This document shows positions 46,986 to 58,012 of a DNA stretch of 64,000 nucleotides, piece after piece. Source of the DNA: an uncultured Sulfitobacter sp. (lineage in GTDB: Bacteria; Pseudomonadota; Alphaproteobacteria; Rhodobacterales; Rhodobacteraceae); the NCBI RefSeq assembly GCF_947497275.1, contig NZ_CANMFS010000004.1, forward strand, positions 1-64,000, written 5' to 3'. Both the position numbers and the translations under genes were made by a program. Position 1 is the first letter of the stretch. The number at the start of each line of letters is the position of its first letter. Below the pieces are notes generated by a model. The model was not told where the DNA came from. It was given only the letters and a program-made list of their open reading frames with translations, and ran no database searches.

Positions 46986-48334
46986 TGAGTTTCTCCTTCG
47001 GGGCGCGCCAGCCAGCCCGTGACGGACGCTTCGCGGCGCAGCAATTTGGCGGCGTTCATGATGTCTTCTGCTGTTACCGCATCAAGGGTTTCGGGCCAGG
47101 CCTGCACATCTTCTACCGTCAGGCCGGACGTCAAAGCGCGCCCGTAGCGGTTGGCAATTCCATCCACGTTGTCCTGTGCATAGATCTCGGAGGCCCGGAT
47201 TTGCAGCTTGATCCGCTCAAGCTGTTCGGGGTCGACACCATCCTCCATAAATTCCGTCAACGCAGCATCCAGCGCCGCCTCCCCCTCTTCCAGAGAGACG
47301 CCATCGCTGGGCACGACGATCATCCGAAACGTCGTGTCATCCAGCGATACGGACGAATAATAGGCCGAGGTATACGTTGCGGCTTGCGTGGCGAATTGCA
47401 GCTTGTCCGCAAGATAGGAGGTAGTACCGCCGCCCAGTATCTCGGCGAGGATCGTCAGCGCGGCGGCGGTTTCCTGCGCGCCACTGTCACGCTCGGGCAC
47501 CAGATAGCTGCGGGTGATATACGGCTGCGCCACCCGCGCGTCGCGGAAAATCACGCGCCGCTCCGCGTTCTGGCGTGGCTCTTCGGTGCGCAGACGCTCT
47601 GGCAACTCGGGGTTCGCCGGGATCGCGCCATAGTACTTCTCGGCCAGTGTGCGCACCTCTTCCGGCTCGACATCGCCGGACACGACCAGAATGGCGTTGT
47701 TGGGTGAGTAATACAGGTCATAGAACCCCAGCGCATCCTCGAGATCGAGTTCTTCCATCTCATGCATCCAGCCGATGATCGGAACGCCGTAGCGGTGGTT
47801 GAGATACTGTGCCGCACTCAACTGCTCACCGAACAGCGCCTGGGGATTGTTTTCGGTACGCTGGTTGCGTTCTTCGATGATCACATCGCGCTCCGTCGCG
47901 ATGTTTTCTTGCGTCAGACGGATGTTCTTCATCCGGTCGCTTTCCATCTGCATCATCAGCTCAAGCCGGTCCGCCGCGATCCGCTGGAAATAGGCGGTGT
48001 AATCGTAGCTGGTAAAGGCATTGTCGCGCCCGCCGTTGGCCGCAACCGTCGCCGAAAGCTCGCCCGCCTCCATCTTGTCCGTCGCCTTGAAGAGCAGGTG
48101 TTCGAGGAAGTGCGCAACGCCGGACGATCCCTTCGGTTCATCCGCGGACCCGGCACGGTACCAGACCATATGCTGCACAACCGGCGCGCGGTGATCTTCG
48201 ACGACCACGACCTGCATGCCGTTATCCAGCACAAAGTCTGTCACGCCATCCTTCGTCTGCGCCATCGCGGTGGCGGGCAGCAGGCTAGCCGACAAAAGCG
48301 CCGTTCGGGCAAGGTTTCGGGCAGATCGCAGCAT
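46982..48334 (-). CDS. M16-family zinc metallopeptidase, active subunit
   Basis: A 450-residue secreted zinc endopeptidase. It has an N-terminal signal peptide ending in ATAMA, then the catalytic inverted motif in VAHFLEHLLFKATD (HxxEH), and a distant zinc-binding Glu in ERDVIIEERNQRTENN. The C-terminal half has YYSSVSLDDTTFRMIV. It resembles mitochondrial processing peptidase-like enzymes and pairs with the silent subunit translated next. Location would be periplasmic. Confidence 0.94.
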   Translation of the reverse strand: MLRSARNLARTALLSASLLPATAMAQTKDGVTDFVLDNGMQVVVVEDHRAPVVQHMVWYRAGSADEPKGSSGVAHFLEHLLFKATDKMEAGELSATVAANGGRDNAFTSYDYTAYFQRIAADRLELMMQMESDRMKNIRLTQENIATERDVIIEERNQRTENNPQALFGEQLSAAQYLNHRYGVPIIGWMHEMEELDLEDALGFYDLYYSPNNAILVVSGDVEPEEVRTLAEKYYGAIPANPELPERLRTEEPRQNAERRVIFRDARVAQPYITRSYLVPERDSGAQETAAALTILAEILGGGTTSYLADKLQFATQAATYTSAYYSSVSLDDTTFRMIVVPSDGVSLEEGEAALDAALTEFMEDGVDPEQLERIKLQIRASEIYAQDNVDGIANRYGRALTSGLTVEDVQAWPETLDAVTAEDIMNAAKLLRREASVTGWLARPEGETQ

Positions 48335-48455
48335 AAGGAAATCCTTCTTTGGTCAGCACCACGGGGCGCGCACCCTATAGGTACGCTGTGCCCTTGCCGG
48401 ATCAAGCGGCGCGGTGGTTTCTCACAGATATGTAATGCGGTTTGATCGCGGTCCG

Positions 48456-48959
48456 CTACTCTGACGGCGGCGCAGACGGGGTGCGGGCGCCTGCGCGCCG
48501 CCATCGGGCACGCTCTGCCTGCGCATCCAGCGCCTCGCTGCGGTAGGCCTGATTGTAGCGATCCACCGGTACAATGCGGTACTGGGTGAAGCGCGCCTTG
48601 CGGCGACGGAACTGCGCATCGGTTTCGGCGAGCGATTGGCGGATGTCGTTCGCAACGCCAAGGCGACTGGCATATTGCACCAGCGCGCCGTCACTCGCCG
48701 GAATCGGACCGTTCGGATCAGTCTGCGCGCCACCGAACGCCTGCATGCCCTCGGCAAGGGCGCTGCGGTCTGTGCGGTTGCTGCCGCCGGGGGTCGGCGT
48801 CGGCAGGGCGGTTAGGTTTTGCGGCTCCTGCAAGGGTGCCACTGGCCGGATCCCAAACTCGTCCGGCCCCTTGGACGTGCCGCGCAATTCGCGCAGGCCC
48901 GTGTTTGCACAGCCTGCAACGAGCACAGGCACCACCAAAAGCAAAGCAAACTTACGCAT
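48456..48959 (-). CDS. DUF3035 lipoprotein
   Basis: A 167-residue lipoprotein with a lipobox, [10 protein letters not shown], so Cys at about 17 should be lipidated. The mature part is polar and Pro/Arg-rich with [19 protein letters not shown] and ends basic. It matches DUF3035, an outer-membrane-associated family of alphaproteobacteria with a possible assembly role; the function is not settled. I use ATG 48959, seven bases after GGAGA; the TTG one codon earlier is unlikely. It lies between lspA, whose product processes such lipoproteins, and the M16 pair. Confidence 0.88.
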   Translation of the reverse strand: MRKFALLLVVPVLVAGCANTGLRELRGTSKGPDEFGIRPVAPLQEPQNLTALPTPTPGGSNRTDRSALAEGMQAFGGAQTDPNGPIPASDGALVQYASRLGVANDIRQSLAETDAQFRRRKARFTQYRIVPVDRYNQAYRSEALDAQAERARWRRAGARTPSAPPSE

Positions 48960-49012
48960 CAAAGGTCTCCAAACCGTCGTTGCCCTTCAGTATCGCAGGC
49001 AGACCCGCAATG

Positions 49013-49525
49013 TCACCCGACTTTTTTACCGCGACGCGATTGCCGCTTTTTGCCGCCGCTGTCCCTGTCGCCGTCGGCAAACAGGATCAGGCCCAGCGCG
49101 CCCGCGAAAATAAAGATATCCGCGACGTTGAATACAAAGGGATTGTTAATGCCACAGCAAGACATGTTCAGAAAATCAAGGACGTACCCATAAAGCAGCC
49201 GGTCCACCACATTGGCGAGCGCACCGCCCACCAGCAGACCCGCGCTGATCCGCGCAACCGTGCCAAGTGTATTGCGTCGTGCCCAGACCAGAACCGCCGC
49301 GCAAATCACCAGCGCGACACCGATCAGGATCCAACGGCTTGCGTCGCTACCATCGCCCAGCAGGCCGAAATTGATACCCCGGTTCTCTCCGTAACGGAAA
49401 TTAACCAGCGGCGGCAGCACATCAATTGCGCGCACCCGGGCAAGCTCCATCATATGGATGACGATATACTTGCTGATCTGGTCGAGAGCGAAGGCTGCGA
49501 AGCCGGCCCAGAAGATCATGCGCAT
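49013..49525 (-). CDS. lspA: Lipoprotein signal peptidase (SPase II)
   Basis: LspA removes signal peptides from diacylglyceryl-modified prolipoproteins, 170 residues. Four membrane helices are visible. Catalytic aspartates are in [14 protein letters not shown] and [15 protein letters not shown], and [14 protein letters not shown] is the family's conserved periplasmic loop. It ends with a basic tail. It starts 15 bases after the purH stop on the same strand and precedes the DUF3035 lipoprotein gene. Confidence 0.96.
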   Translation of the reverse strand: MRMIFWAGFAAFALDQISKYIVIHMMELARVRAIDVLPPLVNFRYGENRGINFGLLGDGSDASRWILIGVALVICAAVLVWARRNTLGTVARISAGLLVGGALANVVDRLLYGYVLDFLNMSCCGINNPFVFNVADIFIFAGALGLILFADGDRDSGGKKRQSRRGKKVG

Positions 49526-49539
49526 CGGTGTGATCCTTC

Positions 49540-51126
49540 TCAGTGGCGGAAATGGCGCATGCCGGTAAAGACCATCGCCAGACCCGCGTCATCCGCAGCC
49601 GCGATGACTTCGTCGTCACGCATCGAACCGCCCGGCTGGATCAGTGCGGTGGCACCCGCCTCGGCGGCTGTGATCAACCCATCGGCGAAGGGAAAGAACG
49701 CATCCGACGCCACGACAGACCCCTGCGTCAACGGTGTGGGAAGGCCCATAGCCAGGGCCATGTCCTGCGCCTTGCGCGCAGCGATGCGGGTACTGTCCAC
49801 GCGGCTCATCTGGCCTGCGCCGACGCCGACGGTCGCGCCGTCCTTGACATAGATGATGGCGTTGGACTTGACGTGTTTGGCCACGGTCCATGCAAACAGC
49901 ATGTCGCTGAGTTCCTGTTCGGAGGGCGCGCGTTTCGTCACCACCTTGAGATCCTCGCGGCTGATCCGGCCCACATCGCGGTCCTGCACCAGCCAGCCGC
50001 CCGAAACCTGCCGTGCCGACAACCGCGCGGCGGTAGGATCGGCCAGCGCGCCGGTTGTGAGCAAACGCAGGTTCTTCTTCTTTTCGAACATCGCGATCGC
50101 ATCGACGGTCGCGTCCGGCGCAATGACGACCTCGGTGAAAATGCCGGTAATGGCCTCTGCGGTTTCGGCATCCAGCGTCTGGTTCAGCGCGATGATCCCG
50201 CCGAATGCGCTGGTCCTGTCGCAATCGAACGCGCGGGCGTATGCGTCGGCCAAAGTGGCTCCGCGCGCCACACCGCAGGGGTTGGCATGCTTGATGATCG
50301 CGACGGCGGCGCCGTCTTCGGGCGCGAACTCCGAAACCAGCTCGAACGCGGCATCGGTGTCGTTGATGTTGTTGTAGGACAATTCCTTGCCTTGATGCTG
50401 CTTCGCCGTGGCGACGCCCGCGCGCGCAGAGCCATCGGTATAGAACGCCGCCTGTTGGTGCGGGTTCTCGCCGTAGCGCAGCGTCTGCGCCAAAGTCCCG
50501 CCAAAGGTGCGCCGCCGTGGCGTGCCGCCAACCGCGTCTGCCATCCAGGTGCTCACTGCTGTATCGTAGGCCGCCGTGCGGGCATAGGCCGTCTGCGCCA
50601 GCCGCTGTCGCAGGGCATAGGTCGTCTGCCCGTCGTGCGCCTCGAGCTCATCCAAAAACGGCGTGTAATCCTCGACGTCCACGATGACGCTGACAAACCC
50701 GTGGTTCTTGGCGGCGGAGCGGATCATGGCGGGACCGCCGATGTCGATGTTCTCGATCACCTCGGCGTATTGCGCACCCTTGGCAACGGTTTCCTCGAAG
50801 GGATAGAGATTGACCACCACCAGATCAATGCCGCCGATCCCATGCTCCTCCATCGAGGCCACATGCCCGGCGTCATCGCGCAGCGCCAGAAGTCCACCGT
50901 GAACGACAGGGTGCAGCGTCTTGACACGACCGTCCATCATCTCGGGAAAGCCTGTCACCTCGGCGACATCCTTTACCTTCATCCCCGCATCGCGCAGCGC
51001 CTTGGCCGTACCGCCGGTCGACAAAAGCTCGACCCCGCGCGCGACCAGAGCGTTTGCGAAATCAACCAGCCCGGTCTTGTCGGAGACGGAAAGAAGGGCG
51101 CGTTTTACGGGGGTCAGGTCAGCCAT
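49540..51126 (-). CDS. purH: PurH, bifunctional AICAR transformylase / IMP cyclohydrolase
   Basis: The last two steps of de novo purine synthesis, 528 residues. The IMP cyclohydrolase domain (about 1-200) starts [20 protein letters not shown] and contains [15 protein letters not shown] and YPFEETV. The transformylase domain (about 200-528) has [19 protein letters not shown], the catalytic KHANPCGVA and a C-terminal [20 protein letters not shown]. It sits in the same-strand run heparinase-like, purH, lspA. Confidence 0.98.
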   Translation of the reverse strand: MADLTPVKRALLSVSDKTGLVDFANALVARGVELLSTGGTAKALRDAGMKVKDVAEVTGFPEMMDGRVKTLHPVVHGGLLALRDDAGHVASMEEHGIGGIDLVVVNLYPFEETVAKGAQYAEVIENIDIGGPAMIRSAAKNHGFVSVIVDVEDYTPFLDELEAHDGQTTYALRQRLAQTAYARTAAYDTAVSTWMADAVGGTPRRRTFGGTLAQTLRYGENPHQQAAFYTDGSARAGVATAKQHQGKELSYNNINDTDAAFELVSEFAPEDGAAVAIIKHANPCGVARGATLADAYARAFDCDRTSAFGGIIALNQTLDAETAEAITGIFTEVVIAPDATVDAIAMFEKKKNLRLLTTGALADPTAARLSARQVSGGWLVQDRDVGRISREDLKVVTKRAPSEQELSDMLFAWTVAKHVKSNAIIYVKDGATVGVGAGQMSRVDSTRIAARKAQDMALAMGLPTPLTQGSVVASDAFFPFADGLITAAEAGATALIQPGGSMRDDEVIAAADDAGLAMVFTGMRHFRH

Positions 51127-51143
51127 GATAAGGGTCCTCTGGG

Positions 51144-52898
51144 TCAGTCGTCCGCAAGGAACGGATCATCCCGTTCCAGATCACGCACGCCAATCGCAGT
51201 TTCCTGCGCTTTGGACAAGGACCAGCGCACCCGCGTGACCGGATTTATCGCGCGCGCCGTGAGAATGATCTGCATCGACGCGCGCGGTTTGAGGCGCGTC
51301 GTCTCCAGATACGCTGCGGGTTCGAGCCTGAGCAAAGACGTGCCGTCGTGTCGGAAAACCCATATTTCGCCGGACTTCAAAGCCATCGACACGGCCGCAC
51401 CGCCCAGATCCAATGTCGCGTCGACTTCCGGGTGCAAATGAAATCTGATTTCGAAACCGATGCCCTTGAGCTTGGTACGGTCCAGCGCGCGGTCGAAACG
51501 GCGCTTGTCCGCGTCTTCGATGGCGATCAGCATGTCCTCGCCCGCGACGGCACGCCCATCATGGGTCAGCTCAAGGGTGCGCGCGTGGGTCAACCCGTGC
51601 GTCAGGACATAGCCGTCGTGGCCGCCCTGAAACTTCATACCGTCCGAGACAGGTGTAATCTCGACCGGCACATGGGTCGGCCCGTCGATCAGCGCCTCCG
51701 CGCCGCTGCGTTGATCCGCCGTATCGAGCCGCGCGCTGGAATATCCCCCAAGGCTCAGCGCGGAGTGCGACGGCGTCGCCCGCCCCGCGCGCCGCCATTC
51801 AATCCCGAACGACGCGCCCGAGCCGCAGTTGACGATCAGCGGACGCCGCCCCGACGTGAGTTCGAAAGCCAAGGTTGAGGCATGGGCATTGGCGGCGGCA
51901 TCTCCAGAAGGTGGCGGGCTGGCATCAATGATAATGCTGGTGCGCCCCGCCGACAGTCGCGCGAATCCCATCGAAAGCCCGTCCGTCTGGGTCGAGCGCA
52001 CCCCCGAAGACGCCAGAGCGTGATCAAGCCACCCTTCGGCCCCGCGCCCGCCGCCGTGGAACCGCGCGAGCCCGCCATCAGAATGGCGCAACGTGCGCAG
52101 CGTGGGCGCGATCCGTCCGATCGCTGCCAGTTGCGGCTGTGGCGTACCGCGCCCCGCATCGCTCAGCGCCGCTGCCGCCCAAGTCAGCAATGTGAAAACA
52201 TCGAGCAGCTCTTCGGGATTGCGCGTCGGCAGCCCCCCCTGCGCGTCGATCTGCGTGGCACATTCGCGCGACAGAGCCTTTACGGCGGGATCGGCAAGGC
52301 TTTCCAATCCTTCCAGTGACAAACCGGCGTAAATCAAACCCGTGAGCGCCTCGAACCGTGCAAGGCCGGGGGCCGCGGCGTGCCAGCGTTTCGACAAGAA
52401 GCGCGTCTGTTGGTCGAGCGACCGATAGAACGCCACACTGTCCGGCGCATGTACACCGCTACCATGCAGCAAGAACAAAGCATGGTTGATCCAGCGGATC
52501 AGCCTGCGACCGGTCAGATCCGGGCTCCAACCGGGACCGCGTCCCTTGCCGTACAGGTCGATCCATTGCCAAAGCCACGATTGCGCGGCCCGGCGCGCGG
52601 CGCTGTCTCCGACAGCCGCCAGATCGTCGAGCCAGGCAAACCCGTGCAGCGCTTGCGAGAACGCGGCATCCGGCGCCTCGATCTCCCACGGGCTTTGGCC
52701 CGGCGCGCTGACAAGGCTGCCCGCGAACAGAAAGTTGCCGGCGATCAACTGACGTCCGCGCGCGAACGATCCGATCGTACGCGGCTCGGGTGACGATACG
52801 AACCCACGTGCCTGACCGCCTCCCCGTGTCGCCGCGCGGGCGTACAGACGGTTCAACAGATGCGCCTTGCGTGCGTTCAGCTGGGGAAATCGGGTCAT
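51144..52898 (-). CDS. Heparinase II/III family protein
   Basis: A 584-residue protein with an alpha/alpha-toroid N-terminal half (about 60-270) and the PF07940 beta-sandwich half (about 290-560) with [37 protein letters not shown] and [14 protein letters not shown]. Family enzymes cleave uronic-acid polysaccharides by beta-elimination, but the widespread Rhodobacterales paralogue beside purH has no characterised substrate. It has no clear signal peptide. It is 17 bases upstream of purH. Confidence 0.87.
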   Translation of the reverse strand: MTRFPQLNARKAHLLNRLYARAATRGGGQARGFVSSPEPRTIGSFARGRQLIAGNFLFAGSLVSAPGQSPWEIEAPDAAFSQALHGFAWLDDLAAVGDSAARRAAQSWLWQWIDLYGKGRGPGWSPDLTGRRLIRWINHALFLLHGSGVHAPDSVAFYRSLDQQTRFLSKRWHAAAPGLARFEALTGLIYAGLSLEGLESLADPAVKALSRECATQIDAQGGLPTRNPEELLDVFTLLTWAAAALSDAGRGTPQPQLAAIGRIAPTLRTLRHSDGGLARFHGGGRGAEGWLDHALASSGVRSTQTDGLSMGFARLSAGRTSIIIDASPPPSGDAAANAHASTLAFELTSGRRPLIVNCGSGASFGIEWRRAGRATPSHSALSLGGYSSARLDTADQRSGAEALIDGPTHVPVEITPVSDGMKFQGGHDGYVLTHGLTHARTLELTHDGRAVAGEDMLIAIEDADKRRFDRALDRTKLKGIGFEIRFHLHPEVDATLDLGGAAVSMALKSGEIWVFRHDGTSLLRLEPAAYLETTRLKPRASMQIILTARAINPVTRVRWSLSKAQETAIGVRDLERDDPFLADD

Positions 52899-53069
52899 GT
52901 GCTCTGCCTATACGCTCTGAAGGCGTTTCGGGCAGCTTAACCCGAGGTCCTCGGGGAGTCACCGGTTTTCGCGCGAGGACAGTCGCACGACCCGCTGCGC
53001 TTTGCCGCCGCATCTCCTGATCCGCCCGCAAAGCCCGTGCAGCATGACCCGGAACAGGGAGTGACCGAA

Positions 53070-53844
53070 GTGATTGCCAGCTTGCCGATGTACGTCCGAC
53101 CGGAGCTACAGACGACCCACCAGCGGTACTGGGGCGCGATCCGGTGCGCATTGGCGCAGCGCGGCATCGAGAGTTCGCCGGATCTGGCGCAAGGTACGGC
53201 GTTGGAAAAGGTCTGGAACGATCCGGCGCTGGTGCTGAGCCAGATATGCGGGTTGCCGTACCGAACGCGGCTGCACGGCAAGGTCGGACTGGTCGGCACG
53301 CCGGATTACGGATTGCCGGGTTGCGCTGCGGGGTATTACCCATCCGTGATCGTGGTGCGCAAGGACGACCCGCGCACCGCGCTCGGCGCCTTCGGGAATG
53401 CGCGAATGGCCTGTAATGCGGTCGGATCGCAATCGGGCTTTGCTGCGCTCTATGCCCATCTTGCACGCGGTGGGAACCGGATCGCGGATCGACGGTGCAG
53501 TGGTAGCCATGTCGCCTCCGCCCGCATGGTGGCGCAGCACAGCGCCGACATCGCGGCAATCGATGCGCAAACCTGGCGATACATCACCCGCTTTGACCCT
53601 TGGGCCGAAAAACTGCGCGTTCTGGACCGAACGGCCCCGACGCCCGGTACCCTACATCACCAGCTTGTCCAAGGATACCAATGCGGTCTTTGACGCGGTA
53701 TCAGAGGCCATTGCGGGCCTGTCTCACAGCGACGCGGACGCGCTGTGCCTGCGGGGCATCGTGCGCATACCGGCGGAGACCTATCTTGCCGTGCCGACGC
53801 CGCCTGCCTCAGCGTTTCAGGCCTTGCGCAGACAGGCGATGTAG
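53070..53844 (+). pseudogene. PhnD-like phosphonate/phosphate-binding protein, frameshifted
   Basis: The homology begins IASLPMYVRPELQTTHQRYW (GTG 53070, GGGAG upstream) and runs through LHGKVGLVGTPDYGLPGCAA, SGSHVASARMVAQ and DIAAIDAQTWRYI to about 53648 in one frame. It then needs the next frame (PYITSLSKDTNAVFDAVSEA up to ...TPPASAFQALRRQAM at 53844). The break lies at the GGTACCC string near 53646-53652 (one extra base, or two lost, since PYITS normally follows TPGL). It has no signal peptide. Its end overlaps the rsmB-like gene on the other strand by 28 bases. Either a recent pseudogene or a sequencing error. Confidence 0.75.
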
Positions 53845-55085
53845 AAGCCGTCCATGCCCCCCAGATCGGACCAGAAGTCAGGCCGCAAACGCAGCCCGCC
53901 TTCTGACGAGATCCACGCGGGATCGATGCCCGGCAAATCAAGCGCGCCCGCGTCGACGGACATATCGGGATGCCGTTCCAGCGCCTCGTCGATCTGAACC
54001 TCGCCCTCGTCGGGCAGCAAGCTGCAGGTGCAGAACACCATCCGGCCTCCGGGTTTGAGCAGCGACCACGCATGATCCAGCATCTCTTCCTGCAACGCTA
54101 TCAAGGTCCCGAATTCTGATCCGTCCTTTGCGTGCGGCAAATCGGGGTGGCGGCGGATCGTGCCGGTGGCGGAACAGGGAGCGTCCAACAGGATCGCGTC
54201 GAATGCACCCTGAAACTGGCGCGCGTCCTTGACGAAGGTACGGGCCGTCAGTCCGGTCCGGGCGAGATTTTCCTTGACCCGTTGCATACGCGAATGGTTG
54301 TCGTCCACGGCACGCACCTCCGCACCGGTGGCCGCCAGTTGCATCGTCTTGCCGCCGGGAGCGGCGCACAGATCAAGCACCAGTTCGCCCGCCTTGGCAT
54401 CCAGTATCTTGGCGGGCAAGGCTGCCGCGGCATCCTGCACCCACCAGTCGCCCTCGGCAAATCCGTCCATGGCGGAGACCTGCCCGCCCTCGTACACGCG
54501 GACCGAACCTGTCGGCAAAAGCGTCGCGCCCAGGCGTTCGGCCAATGCTGCCGGATCGCCCTTTGCCGTCAGATCAAGAGGCGCGCCCTTGAAATGTGCC
54601 ATCTCGATCGCGCCTATAGTCTCGCTGCCCCATGCCTCGACCAGCGGCCCGCGCAACCATTTGGGCAAGCGCGGCGCGCGTCGGGCCGCCCATGCGCCAG
54701 GACCTTCCGCAGCGACCTTGCGCAGCACCGCATTGGTCAGACCCTTAAGATGGCCAAGATGCTTGTGGCCCGCGACAATCGTGACCATCGCATTGACCAC
54801 ACCATGCGCCGCGCCGCCGGTGCACAATTCCACGGTACCCACACGCAGCGCGTTCTGCACAGTCATTGGCGGGTATTTATTAAGATGTTTTTGCAGGATG
54901 CGGTCGGCGCGCTCCAAACCGCGCAGCGTATCCTGCGCCAGACGTTGCGCGCGCGCGCGATCGTCCGACGGCAGCTTGTCGAGAGCCCCGGCAGCCAGCA
55001 GTTCGGGCATCAGCTTGCCTTCGCCCAGCACCTGATCCAACAGGTAAACGGCGGATTTGCGGGCCTGAACGCCGGTATCTGACAT
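53817..55085 (-). CDS. RsmB/NOP-family RNA (cytosine-C5)-methyltransferase
   Basis: A 422-residue rRNA or tRNA m5C methyltransferase. The N-terminal NusB-like domain (about 1-130) contains RARAQRLAQDTLRGLERAD. The SAM motif is LVLDLCAAPGGKTMQLA, and the two catalytic cysteines are in DAPCSATGTIRRHPD and VFCTCSLLPDEGEVQ. The C terminus ends GGMDGFYIACLRKA. It resembles RsmB but the exact target base is not shown by sequence. It is the likely first gene of the region and is 86 bases from the divergent SDHAF4-like gene. Confidence 0.94.
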   Translation of the reverse strand: MSDTGVQARKSAVYLLDQVLGEGKLMPELLAAGALDKLPSDDRARAQRLAQDTLRGLERADRILQKHLNKYPPMTVQNALRVGTVELCTGGAAHGVVNAMVTIVAGHKHLGHLKGLTNAVLRKVAAEGPGAWAARRAPRLPKWLRGPLVEAWGSETIGAIEMAHFKGAPLDLTAKGDPAALAERLGATLLPTGSVRVYEGGQVSAMDGFAEGDWWVQDAAAALPAKILDAKAGELVLDLCAAPGGKTMQLAATGAEVRAVDDNHSRMQRVKENLARTGLTARTFVKDARQFQGAFDAILLDAPCSATGTIRRHPDLPHAKDGSEFGTLIALQEEMLDHAWSLLKPGGRMVFCTCSLLPDEGEVQIDEALERHPDMSVDAGALDLPGIDPAWISSEGGLRLRPDFWSDLGGMDGFYIACLRKA

Positions 55086-55171
55086 GTGTTTCGCCTTTTG
55101 CAGTGGGGTCTGGCGGTTGTCTGAGGCAAGGGACGACGTATATCAAGAGGCAGATACGAAAGGAGCCACAG

Positions 55172-55414
55172 ATGGCCAGAGACCCAAGCCCCCGTGAAAA
55201 ACCGATTCCCGACAATCCCGTGCCGCCAACACCAACGCCGGAACCGGATCTGCCGCCGCCGTCCGCCGCCGCCCAGCGCGCTCTTGCCGAAGCGGCCGAA
55301 CGACGTGCGCGTGAAACGCCGATGGACCTGCCGCCCGAACTTGGTGGGCGTAATGGGCCGGAGCCGGTCCGTTACGGGGATTGGGAAAAGAAAGGGATCG
55401 CGGTCGATTTCTGA
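55172..55414 (+). CDS. DUF1674 protein, succinate dehydrogenase assembly factor 4-like
   Basis: An 80-residue soluble protein with a proline-rich first half and the conserved C-terminal motif GGRNGPEPVRYGDWEKKGIA followed by VDF. This tail marks the SDHAF4/Sdh8 family, which helps flavinated SdhA join complex II and protects it from oxidation. AAGGAG stands eight bases before the ATG. It is convergent with the small secreted protein gene next to it. Confidence 0.9.
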   Translation: MARDPSPREKPIPDNPVPPTPTPEPDLPPPSAAAQRALAEAAERRARETPMDLPPELGGRNGPEPVRYGDWEKKGIAVDF

Positions 55415-55427
55415 CCGCTCCCGCGTT

Positions 55428-55778
55428 TTAGCGCAGGGTAAAATCCGCGCTGTCGCCCGTGCCTTGGTCCGATGTAAAGCGGATCTTGCGACCGTTTGCG
55501 GTCACCTCTTGGCAGTTATAGCCCAGATCGTCGCCGCCCCACGCGAGGCTGCGGCAAAAATATCCGTTCTGCCATGACCAGCTGCCGGTGACCTCCCACG
55601 CCGCTCCCATCCCCGAAATCGCTCCGCCGGGTGCCACTTCAAGCCGGACAAGCGGACGAGTCAATGTCTTGCCGGTGACAAGCTGTTCGAACTCGGAGAC
55701 ACTGTCGATCTTGGCGAATTCCGCGCTCGCCGGGGCAGCCAGCATCGAGATGATTGCGACGGTTAGCAGGCCTTTCAT
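55428..55778 (-). CDS. Small secreted protein of unknown function
   Basis: A 116-residue protein with a Sec signal peptide (MKGLLTVAIISMLAAPASAE). The mature part is compact and beta-rich, LVTGKTLTRPLVRLEVAPGG, then WEVTGSWSWQNGYFCRSLAW and GYNCQEVTANGRKIRF, with two Cys likely to form a disulfide. I do not recognise the family, but a close lookalike layout next to dapB is familiar in Rhodobacterales. It lies 92 bases downstream of the dapB stop on the same strand... the dapB stop is at 55871, so this gene follows it in transcription. Confidence 0.75.
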   Translation of the reverse strand: MKGLLTVAIISMLAAPASAEFAKIDSVSEFEQLVTGKTLTRPLVRLEVAPGGAISGMGAAWEVTGSWSWQNGYFCRSLAWGGDDLGYNCQEVTANGRKIRFTSDQGTGDSADFTLR

Positions 55779-55870
55779 GGGTCATATCCTCCGTTTGTGC
55801 TTTGGAAGATATACGGAGCGGCCCGCGCGATGGTTTCAAATCGGTCGAAGATTCTTGCGCCGAGGGTCGG

Positions 55871-56683
55871 CTATTTCAGGCCAAGAACGTCCAGCATATC
55901 GTATTCGCCGGGTTCCTTGCCCTGACCCCAGATCGCTGCTTTGAGCGCGCCGCGCGCGAAAAGTCCCCTGTCGGAGGCGACGTGGCGCAGTATGATCCGC
56001 TCGCCCGCGCCCAGAAACATCACGTCATGTTCACCCACGACGTCGCCGCCACGGATCGCGGAAAAGCCGATGTCGCCCTTACGACGCGTGCCGGTAATGC
56101 CGTCACGCCCCGAATCGGTTACATCAGGCAAAGACACTCGACGCCCTTCGGCGGCGGCCTCTCCAAGCATCAGCGCCGTGCCGGAGGGGGTATCCACCTT
56201 TTGGTTATGGTGCGACTCGACAATTTCGATGTCGAAATCAGCGTCGAGCGCCGCCGCGACCTGTTTGGTAAGCTGGGTCAGCAGATTGACACCAAGGCTC
56301 ATGTTGCCGGCCCTGACGATCACCGTCTTGCGCCCTGCCGGAGCCAGTTCGGCAATCTGTGCCTCGGTCATGCCGGTGGTACCGATAATGTGTACCACCT
56401 CGGCCTCCGCCGCCTGACGCGCAAACGCGATCGTGGCTGCAGGCGCGGTAAAGTCGATCACCGCATCCGCCACGGCAAACGCAGCAGCCGCGTCATCCGT
56501 CACCTGCACACCCGCATCCTGCCCCCCCATCGCAGCGCCCACGTCCTGCCCGATCCATGTGTGGCCTTGCCGCTCTACCGCGCCTGCCAGGTGGGTCTGG
56601 GGTGAATTCTGTACCGCATCGACAAGCATGCGGCCCATCCGACCCGAAGCTCCCGTGACGGTGATGCCGATTGTCTCTGCCAT
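55871..56683 (-). CDS. dapB: DapB, 4-hydroxy-tetrahydrodipicolinate reductase
   Basis: A 270-residue lysine/diaminopimelate enzyme that reduces hydroxy-tetrahydrodipicolinate with NAD(P)H. The cofactor motif is [15 protein letters not shown], the active site has [17 protein letters not shown], and [20 protein letters not shown] is the conserved strand-loop after the substrate site. I start at ATG 56683 because GGAGG precedes it; the open frame runs 43 codons further with unrelated sequence. It is divergent from rbfA, 78 bases apart. Confidence 0.97.
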   Translation of the reverse strand: MAETIGITVTGASGRMGRMLVDAVQNSPQTHLAGAVERQGHTWIGQDVGAAMGGQDAGVQVTDDAAAAFAVADAVIDFTAPAATIAFARQAAEAEVVHIIGTTGMTEAQIAELAPAGRKTVIVRAGNMSLGVNLLTQLTKQVAAALDADFDIEIVESHHNQKVDTPSGTALMLGEAAAEGRRVSLPDVTDSGRDGITGTRRKGDIGFSAIRGGDVVGEHDVMFLGAGERIILRHVASDRGLFARGALKAAIWGQGKEPGEYDMLDVLGLK

Positions 56684-56761
56684 GCGTGATACCTCCGGGT
56701 TTCGCGTGCCTGCGGTGTAGCGCGCGCCGGACCGCTTGGCAAAGGGGATGAGAGCCCTTAG

Positions 56762-57184
56762 ATGAGCCCTATGGCAAAGAACAAATTTCATGATGGCTCC
56801 GGCCCGTCGCAAAGACAGCTTCGCGTAGGCGAAACAATCCGGCGCGCGTTAAGCGAAGTGCTCGCGCGCGGGGATGTGCACGACCCGGAACTGAACCGCA
56901 TGTCGATCACCGTAGGCGAGGTGCGCACATCACCCGACCTCAAGATCGCGACGGCTTACGTACTTCCGCTTGGCGGCAAGGGGCAGGAAGACGTCATAAA
57001 CCTTCTCAGCCGCAACAAGGCGGAACTGCGCCGTCTGACCGCAAAGAAGCTGACGCTCAAATTCTCTCCCGATCTGCGTTTTCAGCTGGACAGGACTTTT
57101 GATCAGATGGACGAAACCCGCCGCATGTTGGCCCAGGACGTGGTGCGGCGTGATGCCCAAGCGCCCGATGATGACGACACATGA
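56762..57184 (+). CDS. rbfA: RbfA, 30S ribosome-binding factor
   Basis: A 140-residue KH-fold protein needed for late 16S rRNA processing at low temperature. It starts near [20 protein letters not shown] and continues with [39 protein letters not shown] and [21 protein letters not shown] 56771, three codons on, is an alternative start. Its stop overlaps the start of the phosphodiester glycosidase gene by 4 bases. It begins the translation-locus string rbfA, truB, rpsO, pnp. Confidence 0.95.
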   Translation: MSPMAKNKFHDGSGPSQRQLRVGETIRRALSEVLARGDVHDPELNRMSITVGEVRTSPDLKIATAYVLPLGGKGQEDVINLLSRNKAELRRLTAKKLTLKFSPDLRFQLDRTFDQMDETRRMLAQDVVRRDAQAPDDDDT

Positions 57185-57924
57185 TCGCCCGCGCGCTTCT
57201 CGGCGGGTTACTGGCATTCGCGCCCCTGCCTGCGGCGGCGACAAGCTGCCGGACGGAAACCGTAGAAGGCGCGCCCTACACCATCTGCGAAGTGGACCTG
57301 TCGCAGGAAACACTGCATCTGTTCCTTAATGATCGCTCCGATACGCCCTATGGGTATTTCAGCGGGCTGGATGCCGCGCTGCAGGCCGGGGGCGCGCGCC
57401 TCGGCTTTGCGATGAACGCAGGCATGTACCACGAAGACCGCACCCCGGTTGGGCTTTTCCTCGAAAACGGCATCGAGCGACAGTCGGTGATCACCGCCCC
57501 GGGGCCGGGCAATTTCGGCCTGCTCCCGAACGGTGTCCTGTGCCTGCGGGACGGTCGCGCCGACGTGATCGAGACGCTGCGGTTCGTGCAAGAGGCGCCT
57601 GCATGTAACAGCGCGACGCAATCCGGTCCAATGCTGGTGATCGACGGGGCGCTGCATCCACGGTTTCTCGAAAATTCCAACTCGCGGTATATTCGCAATG
57701 GTGTCGGCACCAGCGACGACGGGAAAATCGCGACGTTCGTGATCTCCGATGCGCCGGTCAATTTCCACACCTTCGGACGGGTGTTTCGCGACCACCTTGG
57801 CCTGCGCAATGCGCTCTACTTTGACGGAAACGTCTCGCGATTGCGGGCGCCGGATCTGGGCCGCGACGATACCGGTTTCGCGCCGCTGGGACCGATCATC
57901 GGCGTTGTCGAACCCGCAGACTAG
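57181..57924 (+). CDS. Phosphodiester glycosidase (NAGPA/DUF2233) family protein
   Basis: A 247-residue protein with a Sec signal peptide (ending in PAAA at about 20). The catalytic fold shows [58 protein letters not shown] and [14 protein letters not shown]. The family hydrolyses phosphodiester-linked sugars (uncovering enzyme in animals); bacterial members are often periplasmic, possibly acting on teichoic- or phospho-glycan-like targets. It overlaps rbfA by ATGA, so it is translationally coupled to a ribosome factor. Confidence 0.9.
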   Translation: MIARALLGGLLAFAPLPAAATSCRTETVEGAPYTICEVDLSQETLHLFLNDRSDTPYGYFSGLDAALQAGGARLGFAMNAGMYHEDRTPVGLFLENGIERQSVITAPGPGNFGLLPNGVLCLRDGRADVIETLRFVQEAPACNSATQSGPMLVIDGALHPRFLENSNSRYIRNGVGTSDDGKIATFVISDAPVNFHTFGRVFRDHLGLRNALYFDGNVSRLRAPDLGRDDTGFAPLGPIIGVVEPAD

Positions 57925-58012
57925 CGAGCGGCCCCCGGAAACAGCTTTGCACCGTGCCCCACACTCTGTAGAGAGCGCGCGCAGGCATTCACTCTCTGAT
58001 CAAGGACGGCAC

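Noticed and set aside
49543..51441. Long open frame (632 codons) on the plus strand opposite purH and the end of the heparinase gene
   Set aside because: It is an antisense shadow of purH in high-GC DNA: Arg/Gly/His-rich, with no recognisable domain.
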